A program made the position numbers and the translations under genes. This document shows positions 1 to 5,607 of a stretch of DNA of 13,814 nt, one piece after another. How positions within the stretch are numbered: the stretch's first letter is position 1; every line of letters starts with the position of its first letter. The stretch lies in contig JASHWO010000045.1 of NCBI GenBank assembly GCA_030044045.1, forward strand, positions 1-13,814, read 5' to 3'. Source of the DNA: Acidimicrobiales bacterium (GTDB lineage Bacteria > Actinomycetota > Acidimicrobiia > Acidimicrobiales > RAAP-2). The notes under the pieces are model-generated. The model did no database searches and was not told where the DNA came from. It saw only the letters and a list, made by a program, of their open reading frames with translations.

Positions 1-2036
1 CTGCCGGCCGGGCGCGGGCTGGTCGCCGCCGCCGGGGCGTGCCGTCCGTCCCCGGCGGTCCGGTCCATGGATCCGGCGGTGGCGGTGACGCCCTCCAGCG
101 CCGCGCCGGGCTCGCCTGCCGTCCCGCCCGACGTTCCGTCCGGGGGCCCAGCCGCCGCGGCCTCCGCCTCCTCCGCCCGGGCCAGGATCTCCGCGTAGAG
201 GGGGACGGTGGCCAGCAGCTCGGTGTGGGTCCCGTCGGCCACGATCCGCCCGCCGTCGAGCAGCACCACCCGGTCGGCCAGGCCGATGGTGGAGAGGCGG
301 TGGGCCACGATGAGGGTGGTGCGGCCGGCCAGGAGCTGCCGCAGCGCGCCGTGGATGGCCAGCTCCACCTGGACGTCGATGGCACTGGTGGCGTCGTCCA
401 GCACCAGGACCGGGGGGTTCAGCAGCAGGGTGCGGGCGATGGCGATGCGCTGGCGTTGGCCGCCCGAGAGCGTGTACCCGCGCTCGCCGACCACGGTGTC
501 GTATCCCTCGGGGAGGTCGCGGACGAACTCGTCGGCTCCGGCGGCCACCGCGGCCGCCTCCACGTCAGCGAAGTCCGCGGTCGGGTTGCCGTAGGCGATG
601 TTGTCCCGGATCGACGCAGAGAACAGGAACGGCTCGTCGAGCACCACGCCCACGTGTGACCGGAGGCTGGCCATGGTCAGGTCGCGCACGTCGTGGCCGT
701 CGATGCGCACGGCCCCGCCACTGACGTCGTAGAACCGGGTGAGCAGGCGGGTCACCGTGGACTTGCCGGTGCCGGTGCGGCCAACCATGGCCACCGTCTC
801 TCCCGGGCGGAGCCTGAGGTCGAGCCCGGACAAGACCAACGGCCCGTCCGTGCCGTAGCGGAAGTCCACGTGGTCGAGCTCGATCTCGCCCCGGCACTGT
901 ACGAGGTCGACGGCGCCCGGCCGGTCCTGCACTGTGGGCTGCTCGTCGAGGATCTCGTAGATGCGCCCGGCCGAGGCGGCGGCGCGCTGGCCCATCATGA
1001 CGATCATGCCGAGCATGGTGAACGGGGCCTGCAGCATGAGCAGGTAGGAGTTGAAGGCGAGGATGGCGCCGACACCCAGGCTCCCGTGCACCACCATGTA
1101 CCCGCCGAAGAAGAGCACGAGGGCCAGGCCGACCTGCGGGAGGTTCTGCATCGCCGGCGACCACCGGGCCCGCAGGTCGGCGTCCTTGACGTAGCTCCAC
1201 TGCACCCGCTCGGCCGCCGAGGCCAGGGTCCGGAGCTGCTCGTCCTCGGCGGCGAACGACTTCACCACCCGCACGCCGTTGACGTTCTCGTCCACGACCG
1301 TCGCCACGTCGGCCAGCCGGGCCTGGATGAGCCAGGACACGGGGAACATCGACTTCCGCATCCTGACCCCGGTGAGGTACACGAAGGGCATGGTGGCCAT
1401 GGCCACGAACGCGAGCGGCACGTCGATCGAGAGCATGTAGGCGAAGGCCACCACGGCGATCGAGCACTGCACCAGGATCATGGGGGCGAAGGTCATGTAC
1501 ATCTGCACCGAGCGGATGTCGGAGTTGGCCCGGGAGATGAGCTGGCCCGACTGCACGCGGTCGTAGAACGGGAACGACATCCGGGTCAGGTGCTCGTAGA
1601 GCAGGTTGCGGAGGTCGAACTCGAAGGCGTAAGCGGTCTCGAAGAGGAACAGGCGGGCCACGTAGCCGGCGACCACCCCCGCCACCCCCAGCCCGACCAC
1701 CCACCACACGTAGTGGGACAGGGGCACGGTGTGGCGCACGATCGAGTCTGTGATCGCCTTGTTCAGCAGGTCGGGGATCTGCACCTGGAGGATCAGGCCC
1801 ACGAACGACAGCACCAGCGAGGTGACGAAGATCCCCTTGTGCGACAGCATCACGGGCAGGGCCCGCCGGAGCCACGACTTCGTGCGGTCGGGGTCGACGG
1901 TGGCCCGGGGCGCGGCATAGCGCGCCACCTCGGCCACCGGCTCGAAGGGCGAGCCCCCGGCGGGTGCCGGGCCGGCCGGCCGATGCTGCCGGGACCGGGA
2001 CCGGGACTGGGGCTGGCGGCGGGGGCGCGGCCTCAC
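1..2036 (-). CDS. ABC exporter, fused TMD-NBD half-transporter (3' end outside window)
   Basis: About 678 codons lie in the window and the reading frame is still open at the left edge. A GTG start at 2036-2034 shares bases with the TGA of the upstream marR-type gene (GTGA overlap), which implies translational coupling and fixes the start. Residues 1-60 are basic and low-complexity, including three Ser-Arg repeats. Residues about 60-350 hold the six-helix exporter membrane domain. The nucleotide-binding domain follows: Walker A GRTGTGKST (Lys425), LSGGQ near 523-527, Walker B LVLDD at 544-548 and H-loop His579. Two positions are atypical: Asp467 replaces the Q-loop Gln (VVLDEPFLF), and Asp548 replaces the catalytic Glu. 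Such changes are known in one half of heterodimeric exporters, so a partner gene probably follows beyond position 1. After the NBD (about residue 615) comes an Ala/Gly/Pro-rich tail. The substrate is unknown; control by MarR suggests drug, lipid or metabolite export. Confidence 0.93.
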   Translation of the reverse strand, partial: MRPRPRRQPQSRSRSRQHRPAGPAPAGGSPFEPVAEVARYAAPRATVDPDRTKSWLRRALPVMLSHKGIFVTSLVLSFVGLILQVQIPDLLNKAITDSIVRHTVPLSHYVWWVVGLGVAGVVAGYVARLFLFETAYAFEFDLRNLLYEHLTRMSFPFYDRVQSGQLISRANSDIRSVQMYMTFAPMILVQCSIAVVAFAYMLSIDVPLAFVAMATMPFVYLTGVRMRKSMFPVSWLIQARLADVATVVDENVNGVRVVKSFAAEDEQLRTLASAAERVQWSYVKDADLRARWSPAMQNLPQVGLALVLFFGGYMVVHGSLGVGAILAFNSYLLMLQAPFTMLGMIVMMGQRAAASAGRIYEILDEQPTVQDRPGAVDLVQCRGEIELDHVDFRYGTDGPLVLSGLDLRLRPGETVAMVGRTGTGKSTVTRLLTRFYDVSGGAVRIDGHDVRDLTMASLRSHVGVVLDEPFLFSASIRDNIAYGNPTADFADVEAAAVAAGADEFVRDLPEGYDTVVGERGYTLSGGQRQRIAIARTLLLNPPVLVLDDATSAIDVQVELAIHGALRQLLAGRTTLIVAHRLSTIGLADRVVLLDGGRIVADGTHTELLATVPLYAEILARAEEAEAAAAGPPDGTSGGTAGEPGAALEGVTATAGSMDRTAGDGRHAPAAATSPRPAG

Positions 2037-2482
2037 CGCCGCGCCGCCACGGTGCGCTGGCGGTGGGCCAGCATGGCCTCCTGCCACAGGGCCACGCCGT
2101 CCAGCGCCCGCTGGGCCAGCCGGTCGCTGGGCAGGCATCCGGCGATGTCGGCCAGCCGACCGTCCACCGCGATGTCGGCGGCGGCCAGCACCTGCCGGCC
2201 GTCGTCGGTCAAGACGTGGGCGACCTGCCGGCGGTCGTTCTGGCCGTGGTGCCGCTCGACCAGGCCTCGCCCGACCAGGCCGTCGACTACCGCCGTCACG
2301 CTCGGTGGCCGCACCGCCAACCGGTCGGCCAGCGCCGAGGAGATGGTAGGGCCGGCGTCGAGCAGCCACAGGACCCGGTACTGGGACGGCGACAGCCCCA
2401 CCTCGTCCAGGGCCAGCTCCACCTGCTTGGCCAGCCAGGCCGCCGTGCGCCCGACGTGGCCGGGTGGGGCGGCGGCGTGCAC
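2033..2482 (-). CDS. MarR-family transcriptional regulator
   Basis: This is a 149-residue protein of normal MarR length. The winged helix-turn-helix spans about residues 30-100: LSPSQYRVLWLL, then the recognition-helix region RPPSVTAVVDGLVGRGLVER, then the wing with the hallmark Asp83-Arg84-Arg85. Flanking helices at both ends would form the dimer interface. The start is GTG at 2482-2480. An in-frame TAA lies directly upstream of it, so no longer form is possible, and there is no ribosome-binding site, which suggests a leaderless mRNA. A palindrome abuts the start codon, as expected for autorepression. The stop codon overlaps the GTG of the ABC exporter. MarR proteins usually release DNA on binding phenolic or drug-like ligands, so this one most likely represses itself and the exporter. 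The ligand is not predictable. Confidence 0.93.
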   Translation of the reverse strand: MHAAAPPGHVGRTAAWLAKQVELALDEVGLSPSQYRVLWLLDAGPTISSALADRLAVRPPSVTAVVDGLVGRGLVERHHGQNDRRQVAHVLTDDGRQVLAAADIAVDGRLADIAGCLPSDRLAQRALDGVALWQEAMLAHRQRTVAARR

Positions 2483-2499
2483 TTAGTTAGACTATCGAA
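2483..2499 (-). promoter_or_regulatory. Probable MarR operator overlapping a leaderless promoter
   Basis: Read on the minus strand, TTCGATAGTCTAACTAA is a 17-bp near-palindrome in which 14 of the 16 non-central positions are symmetric. It ends exactly at the GTG start of the marR-type gene. Within it, TAGTCT (2494-2489) fits an actinobacterial -10 (TAnnnT). It sits six bases before the GTG, so transcription would begin at the start codon itself. A repressor bound here would block the -10 box. The assignment to MarR is inferred from position and symmetry. Confidence 0.65.
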
Positions 2500-2506
2500 C
2501 GGTTCG
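2496..2506. promoter_or_regulatory. Palindrome CGAACnGTTCG, copy 1
   Basis: CGAACGGTTCG is a perfect 5+1+5 palindrome. It overlaps the upstream edge of the probable MarR operator and lies in the marR-iclR divergent region. A second copy with A at the centre is at 4699-4709. Two exact arms in two regulatory regions suggest a protein-binding site. Which regulator would use it is unknown. Confidence 0.4.
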
Positions 2507-2539
2507 CCCCGGCCGGGCCGCCCGGCGTGTGGTAGAGAG

Positions 2540-2558
2540 GGCACCGCGGCCTGGTGCC
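2540..2558. promoter_or_regulatory. Inverted repeat upstream of the iclR-type gene, candidate operator
   Basis: GGCACC (2540-2545) and GGTGCC (2553-2558) form perfect 6-bp arms around a 7-bp spacer, about 40 bp upstream of the IclR-type start. IclR-family proteins commonly autoregulate from palindromes of this size near their own promoter. A promoter could not be placed with confidence; TAGAGA (2533-2538) and CTATTG (2561-2566) are weak -10 candidates. Confidence 0.3.
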
Positions 2559-2584
2559 ATCTATTGGTGGCGCCCGGCCGGTGC

Positions 2585-2594
2585 AGGAGGGAGG
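2585..2594 (+). promoter_or_regulatory. Ribosome-binding site of the iclR-type gene
   Basis: AGGAGGGAGG lies five bases upstream of GTG 2600. The reading frame stays open far upstream without a stop, so this strong Shine-Dalgarno match is what decides the start. Confidence 0.75.
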
Positions 2595-2599
2595 CGACC

Positions 2600-3406
2600 G
2601 TGCCACGTGCAAGCGCCGCACCGAGAGGCCGGATCCGACCCTATGCGGTGAGCTCGGTCGACAACGCCCTCACGCTCCTGGCCGCCTTGCGCGACCGTCC
2701 GTCGCTGGCGGTGAAGGAGGGCGCCGAGCTGCTGGGGGTGGCGCCGTCGACGGCTCACCGCCTGCTCACCACCCTGCAGGCCCGCGGCTTCGTGGCGCAG
2801 GACCCGTCGACCCGCCGCTACGGCGCCGGTCCCCGGCTGCTGGAGGTGGCCCTGTCCTCGCTGGCCCGGGTCGACGTCCGCCGGGTGGCCCGACCCCATC
2901 TGGCGGCCCTGGCCGCCGAGGTCCGGGAGACCGCCAGCCTGGTGCTGGCCGAGGGCGACAGGGTCCGGTTCATCGACTCCGTCGAGGGGCCCGAGGTGGT
3001 GCGGGTGGCCGACCGGACCGGCGACGTGAAGCCGGCGCACCTCACCTCGGGCGGCAAGGTGCTGCTGGCCGCTCTGTCCGAGGAGTTGTTGCTGCGCATG
3101 TACCCCCTGGAGGTGTTGCCGAGCCCGGCCGACGGCTCGACCCTCCGGCGCTCGGCGTTGCTGGCCGAGCTGGCACGGGTGCGGGCCGACGGCTACGCCA
3201 CCTCTTTCGAGCAGAGCTCGCCCGGCCTGTCGGCGGTAGCCGTGCCCGTCACCGACCCCCACGGCAACGTGCTGGCCGCCGTCGGGGTGTCGGTGCCGGC
3301 GGCTCGGCTCGACGACCGCCGGGTGGCCGAGATCGCCGATGCCGCCCGGCGCCGAGCCCGCCGGATCGAGGAGGAGCTGCAGGGGACGGACCGGACGCCG
3401 ACCTGA
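2600..3406 (+). CDS. IclR-family transcriptional regulator
   Basis: This is a 268-residue protein, typical of IclR regulators. The start is GTG 2600, chosen from the strong ribosome-binding site and because the family's N-terminal winged helix begins shortly after it. The HTH runs from about residue 18 to 85 (SSVDNALTLLAALRDRP, then LGVAPSTAHRLLTTLQARGFV, then the wing STRRYGAGPRLLEV). The effector-binding domain fills about residues 95-260, with the family landmarks AHLTSGGKVLLAAL in the middle and SSPGLSAVAVPVTDPHGNVLAAVGVS near the end. IclR proteins are tetrameric regulators, often of catabolic operons, that bind small carboxylates or aromatics. The gene is divergent from marR, with a 117-bp shared regulatory region, and convergent with the MerR gene. 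No catabolic operon is adjacent; the sugar operon starts 7 kb away, so its target is unknown. Confidence 0.94.
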   Translation: MPRASAAPRGRIRPYAVSSVDNALTLLAALRDRPSLAVKEGAELLGVAPSTAHRLLTTLQARGFVAQDPSTRRYGAGPRLLEVALSSLARVDVRRVARPHLAALAAEVRETASLVLAEGDRVRFIDSVEGPEVVRVADRTGDVKPAHLTSGGKVLLAALSEELLLRMYPLEVLPSPADGSTLRRSALLAELARVRADGYATSFEQSSPGLSAVAVPVTDPHGNVLAAVGVSVPAARLDDRRVAEIADAARRRARRIEEELQGTDRTPT

Positions 3407-3417
3407 CCGGCGTCCGG
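3391..3417. terminator. Hairpin between convergent iclR- and merR-type genes
   Basis: CCGGACGCCG (3391-3400) and CGGCGTCCGG (3408-3417) form a perfect 10-bp stem with a 7-base loop. The IclR TGA stop (3404-3406) lies in the loop. There is no T-tract on either side, as is common for hairpins in very GC-rich actinobacteria. Its place between two converging genes that are 17 bp apart suggests a shared bidirectional terminator or mRNA end protector. Confidence 0.65.
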
Positions 3418-3423
3418 TGCGGG

Positions 3424-3900
3424 CTACGGGCCGGCCAGCAGCTCCCGGCAGCGCTCGGCGCTGGCCAGCAGGCGCGACCGGAAGGCGTCCATGCGGGCCA
3501 TCTTGGCGCCGACCTGCTCGGCCAGCCCTTCGTTCAGGGCCAGGGCCTCCTCCAGCAGGACCCGCTGCTGGGCCCGGGCCGCCGCCGTGCCGATCCCTTT
3601 CCTGGCGCGGTACGCCTGGCGCACCTCGTCGAGACGGGTCTCCGACGCCAGGAAGGCCTTGATCTCGTCGAGGTTCATGCCCAGCACCTCGCGCAGCTCG
3701 AGGATCCGCTCGAGCCGGACCAGGTCGGCCTGGCGGTAGCGCCGCTCGCCTCCTGCGGTGTACCCGGACGGCGAGAGCAGCCCGAGCTCCTCGTAGTAGC
3801 GCAGGGTCCGGGCGGATACCCCGGCCCGGGCGGCGGCGTCGCCGATACGCAGGCCAGCGCCCACGCCGTCCCGGGCACCTGGGGCAGCAGCACGGGACAC
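3424..3900 (-). CDS. MerR-family transcriptional regulator
   Basis: This is a 158-residue protein. The MerR winged helix occupies about residues 17-85: LRIGDAAARAGVSARTLRYY, then EELGLLSPSGYTAGGERRYR, then ADLVRLERILELREVLGMNLDEI. It is followed by a long helix for the antiparallel coiled-coil dimer, and a short charged C-terminal part ending at Pro158. There is no cluster of cysteines like that of metal-sensing MerR or SoxR, and no added ligand domain, so the signal is unknown. The GTG start (3900-3898) has no ribosome-binding site and lies six bases after a -10-like TAGACT, so a leaderless transcript is likely. The first 16 residues are low-complexity, and a GTG at codon 13 is a possible alternative start. 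The gene lies 51 bp downstream of the ACT gene on the same strand but seems to have its own promoter. Confidence 0.92.
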   Translation of the reverse strand: MSRAAAPGARDGVGAGLRIGDAAARAGVSARTLRYYEELGLLSPSGYTAGGERRYRQADLVRLERILELREVLGMNLDEIKAFLASETRLDEVRQAYRARKGIGTAAARAQQRVLLEEALALNEGLAEQVGAKMARMDAFRSRLLASAERCRELLAGP

Positions 3901-3906
3901 GACGTC

Positions 3907-3934
3907 AGTCTAACGTTGACGTAAAAGTTGTAAG
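3907..3934 (-). promoter_or_regulatory. Leaderless promoter and ACGT dyad upstream of the merR-type gene
   Basis: On the minus strand, TAGACT (3912-3907) is a -10-like box that ends six bases before the GTG start, and CTTACA (3934-3929) is a weak -35 at 16 bp spacing. Between them lies TTACGTCAACGTTA (3924-3911), an imperfect dyad with two ACGT cores. MerR proteins typically bind dyads inside the promoter spacer, so autoregulation is likely. The usual 19-20 bp MerR spacer is not evident. Confidence 0.5.
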
Positions 3935-3951
3935 CGCCCGCCGGGGCCGGC

Positions 3952-4653
3952 TCACCACCCCGGGGGGATGCGATCGCCGCGCAAGGGCCGGCACATCCGG
4001 TCGGCCACCCGGACCAGCATTCCCAGCTCCCGGTGCTCGCGCCGGCGGAACGGCACCGTACGGCCGATGCACAGGGCCAGCCCGGAGGCCGCCAGCTCGC
4101 CGGCCATGACCCCGCTGCCGGTGGTGGTGGCCTCCGGCCCGGCGATGCGGGCTCCGGACACGAAGGCCAGCAGCCAGGGCATGCCCGGCCTGTCGCCGCG
4201 GCCGTGCACGCAGGTCTCGGTATGCACGTCGAGCAGGGCCGACCATTCGGCGCCGAACAGCTCTGTGGTCAGGCCGACCAATGCCGCCAGCGACGCCGTG
4301 GCGTTCGAGGTCTCCAGGATGGCCACGGCAGCGGCGATGACCTGCAGCCCGCGCTCCTCTCTCTCCGGGGGGACCGGGCGTACCTCCTCGATGCCGGCGC
4401 CCTCGATGGTGCGGAGCTGGCGGCAGAGCCGGTCGGTCATGCCCGCCGCCGGCAGCTCCACCATCAGCTCGTCCACGGCCACCCCGCCCGACCGCTCGAG
4501 CACCTCGAGGCCCACCACGTTGCCCCGCACGGCGGCGATGCGGGTGGCCACCGCCGCCAGCATGCCGGGCTCGTCGGGCAGCCAGATCCGCACCGAGAGC
4601 CGCTCCGCCGCGCCGCGCCGGCGTGGGTCGCCGCCGTCGAGGGGATGGCCCAT
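3952..4653 (-). CDS. ACT-domain protein with GAF-like C-terminal region, putative small-molecule sensor
   Basis: This is a 233-residue protein. Residues about 18-80 match an ACT domain: LSVRIWLPDEPGMLAAVATR, then RIAAVRGNVVGLEVLERSGG, then a return strand VAVDELMVELP. ACT domains bind amino acids or similar ligands, mostly as dimers. Residues about 100-225 look like a GAF domain (LAALVGLTTELFGAEWSALL, then a central sheet, then a final helix HRELGMLVRVADRM). No catalytic or DNA-binding domain is visible, so it probably senses or relays a metabolite signal rather than catalysing a step. The start is ATG 4653, preceded only by a weak AGGGTG. It is divergent from the first ECF sigma gene and upstream of merR on the same strand. 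The ACT call is good; the GAF call is by pattern and less sure. Confidence 0.8.
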   Translation of the reverse strand: MGHPLDGGDPRRRGAAERLSVRIWLPDEPGMLAAVATRIAAVRGNVVGLEVLERSGGVAVDELMVELPAAGMTDRLCRQLRTIEGAGIEEVRPVPPEREERGLQVIAAAVAILETSNATASLAALVGLTTELFGAEWSALLDVHTETCVHGRGDRPGMPWLLAFVSGARIAGPEATTTGSGVMAGELAASGLALCIGRTVPFRRREHRELGMLVRVADRMCRPLRGDRIPPGW

Positions 4654-4698
4654 ACCGGCACCCTGGCATCCGCATGTTTCCCGGGCGTTTCCGGGGCG

Positions 4699-4709
4699 CG
4701 AACAGTTCG
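4699..4709. promoter_or_regulatory. Palindrome CGAACnGTTCG, copy 2
   Basis: CGAACAGTTCG is a perfect 5+1+5 palindrome in the divergent region between the ACT gene and the first ECF sigma gene, 45 bp from the ACT start. It has the same arms as the copy at 2496-2506. The one-base spacer does not fit the actinobacterial LexA box, which has four bases between the same arms. Confidence 0.4.
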
Positions 4710-4710
4710 T

Positions 4711-4752
4711 GCCGGGTACGGGGTCGCCACCGCCGGGTACGGGGCGGCCACC
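4711..4752. repeat. Two-copy 21-bp tandem direct repeat
   Basis: Copy 1 (4711-4731) and copy 2 (4732-4752) match at 19 of 21 positions. Each begins GCCGGGTACGGGG and ends GCCACC. The pair lies in the divergent regulatory region just after the CGAACAGTTCG palindrome and before the ECF-type promoter. It could be a pair of binding sites or a simple duplication. Confidence 0.6.
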
Positions 4753-4786
4753 ACCTGAGCAGGCGCTCCGCCGGCTGGGGGATTCG

Positions 4787-4813
4787 TGTCACACTTGCAG
4801 GAAACGCTGCGAC
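4787..4813 (+). promoter_or_regulatory. Candidate ECF-type promoter for the first ECF sigma gene
   Basis: TGTCACA (4787-4793), 16 bases, then CGAC (4810-4813). From memory this resembles the ECF41 promoter pattern TGTCACA-N16-CGTC, with one mismatch in the -10. A start of transcription just after it would give a leader of about 110 nt before ATG 4928. The same -35-like element stands before the second sigma gene. Confidence 0.5.
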
Positions 4814-4856
4814 GGGCTACCGCCGGCCCGGTGGGGCAGAAGGGGGAACGCAGGTG

Positions 4857-4931
4857 GTGAAGCGCATGGCCGTGCGCTCGGCGCTGCCGTCCGTCGCGCC
4901 CTCGCCCGCGGCTGACCTGGTGCCGCGATGA
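4857..4931 (+). CDS. Possible 24-residue leader peptide coupled to the first ECF sigma gene
   Basis: GTG 4857 opens a 24-codon frame whose TGA overlaps the sigma-factor ATG (ATGA). An internal ATG at 4866 is another possible start. A purine-rich stretch, AAGGGGGAACG (4840-4850), lies upstream as a possible ribosome-binding site. The sigma gene itself has no clear ribosome-binding site, so coupling would explain how it is translated. The peptide (VKRMAVRSALPSVAPSPAAD followed by LVPR) has no recognised motif. There is no independent evidence that it is translated. Confidence 0.3.
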   Translation: MKRMAVRSALPSVAPSPAADLVPR

Positions 4932-5557
4932 CCGACGTGGCCGACTGTGAGACGGAGGATCTCCGGCCGATCCTCGCCGGCGTGCTCCCCGGCCGCCCGG
5001 CTGGGCCGGACGGTCCTCGCGACCAGGTCGTCTTCGACGCCGCCATCCACCGGGCCTGGCAGACCGTCTACACGAGCGTGGTCCGGCGGACCGGTGATGG
5101 GACGGAGGCCGAGGAGACGGCCCAGGAGGTCTTCTGCCGGGTGCTGGCCCGGGTGGCCGGTCGGCCGGCGGGCGACGCCGTGCGCCGGGCCTACCTGGCC
5201 CGGGCGGCTCGGAACCTCCTGCACGACCAGTGGCGTCGCCGCCAGCGCCGGGCCCTGGCCGATGCCGCCTTCGCCCGGGAGCGGGCGTCGGCGCAGGTGG
5301 ATCCCGAGGAGACGGTGCTGTTCCACATCCAGGCCGAGGAGCTCCACGCCGCGCTCCGATCGTTGCCGACCATCCAGGCCCAGGTGCTCCGGCTGCGGGT
5401 CGGCGAAGGGCTGAGCTCGGAGGAGACGGCGGCCCTGGTGGGACGGAGCCCGGCGGCGGTGCGGCAGATCCAGCGCCGCGCCCTCCAGGCCCTGCGGATG
5501 CGCCTGGTGTACCACCACGACGGCGGGGCACCGGCTCGGGCCGGAGAGGCCCGCTGA
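4928..5557 (+). CDS. ECF-subfamily RNA polymerase sigma factor, first of a tandem pair
   Basis: This is a 209-residue protein. Sigma region 2 covers about residues 36-105, with the core-binding helix around EETAQEVFCRVLARVAG and the -10 recognition part RAYLARAARNLLHDQWRRRQ. Region 4 covers about 143-190 (LRSLPTIQAQVLRLRVGEGL, then SSEETAALVGRSPAAVRQIQ) and contains the -35-binding HTH. Region 3 is absent, as expected for an ECF factor. No C-terminal SnoaL-like regulatory domain is present. ATG 4928 is the first possible start after an in-frame TGA at 4913. No anti-sigma gene is adjacent; the next gene, 50 bp downstream, is a paralogous sigma factor. Control may be at transcription, from the TGTCACA promoter, or through the coupled leader frame. 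Confidence 0.92.
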   Translation: MTDVADCETEDLRPILAGVLPGRPAGPDGPRDQVVFDAAIHRAWQTVYTSVVRRTGDGTEAEETAQEVFCRVLARVAGRPAGDAVRRAYLARAARNLLHDQWRRRQRRALADAAFARERASAQVDPEETVLFHIQAEELHAALRSLPTIQAQVLRLRVGEGLSSEETAALVGRSPAAVRQIQRRALQALRMRLVYHHDGGAPARAGEAR

Positions 5558-5578
5558 CGGCGACAAGATAGAACTTCC

Positions 5579-5604
5579 TGTCACATCGGCCGGCTTCGGT
5601 CGTT
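5579..5604 (+). promoter_or_regulatory. Candidate ECF-type promoter for the second ECF sigma gene
   Basis: TGTCACA (5579-5585), 15 bases, then CGTT (5601-5604). The -35-like heptamer is identical to that before the first sigma gene. The ATG codons at 5608 and 5614 follow directly, so the mRNA would be leaderless or nearly so, and no ribosome-binding site is seen. It suggests that both genes answer to the same sigma factor, possibly one of the pair. Confidence 0.5.
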
Positions 5605-5607
5605 GGT

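Noticed and set aside
565..1875. Long open frame of 436 codons on the minus strand
   Set aside because: It is Pro/Arg/Gly-rich and lies in a different frame from the ABC exporter, whose frame shows all expected transporter motifs.
693..2486. Open frame of 597 codons on the plus strand
   Set aside because: His/Gly/Val-rich low-complexity product antisense to the ABC exporter and MarR genes; typical high-GC shadow frame.
4699..4709. SOS (LexA) box
   Set aside because: Arms CGAAC/GTTCG fit, but the spacer is one base where the actinobacterial LexA box has four.
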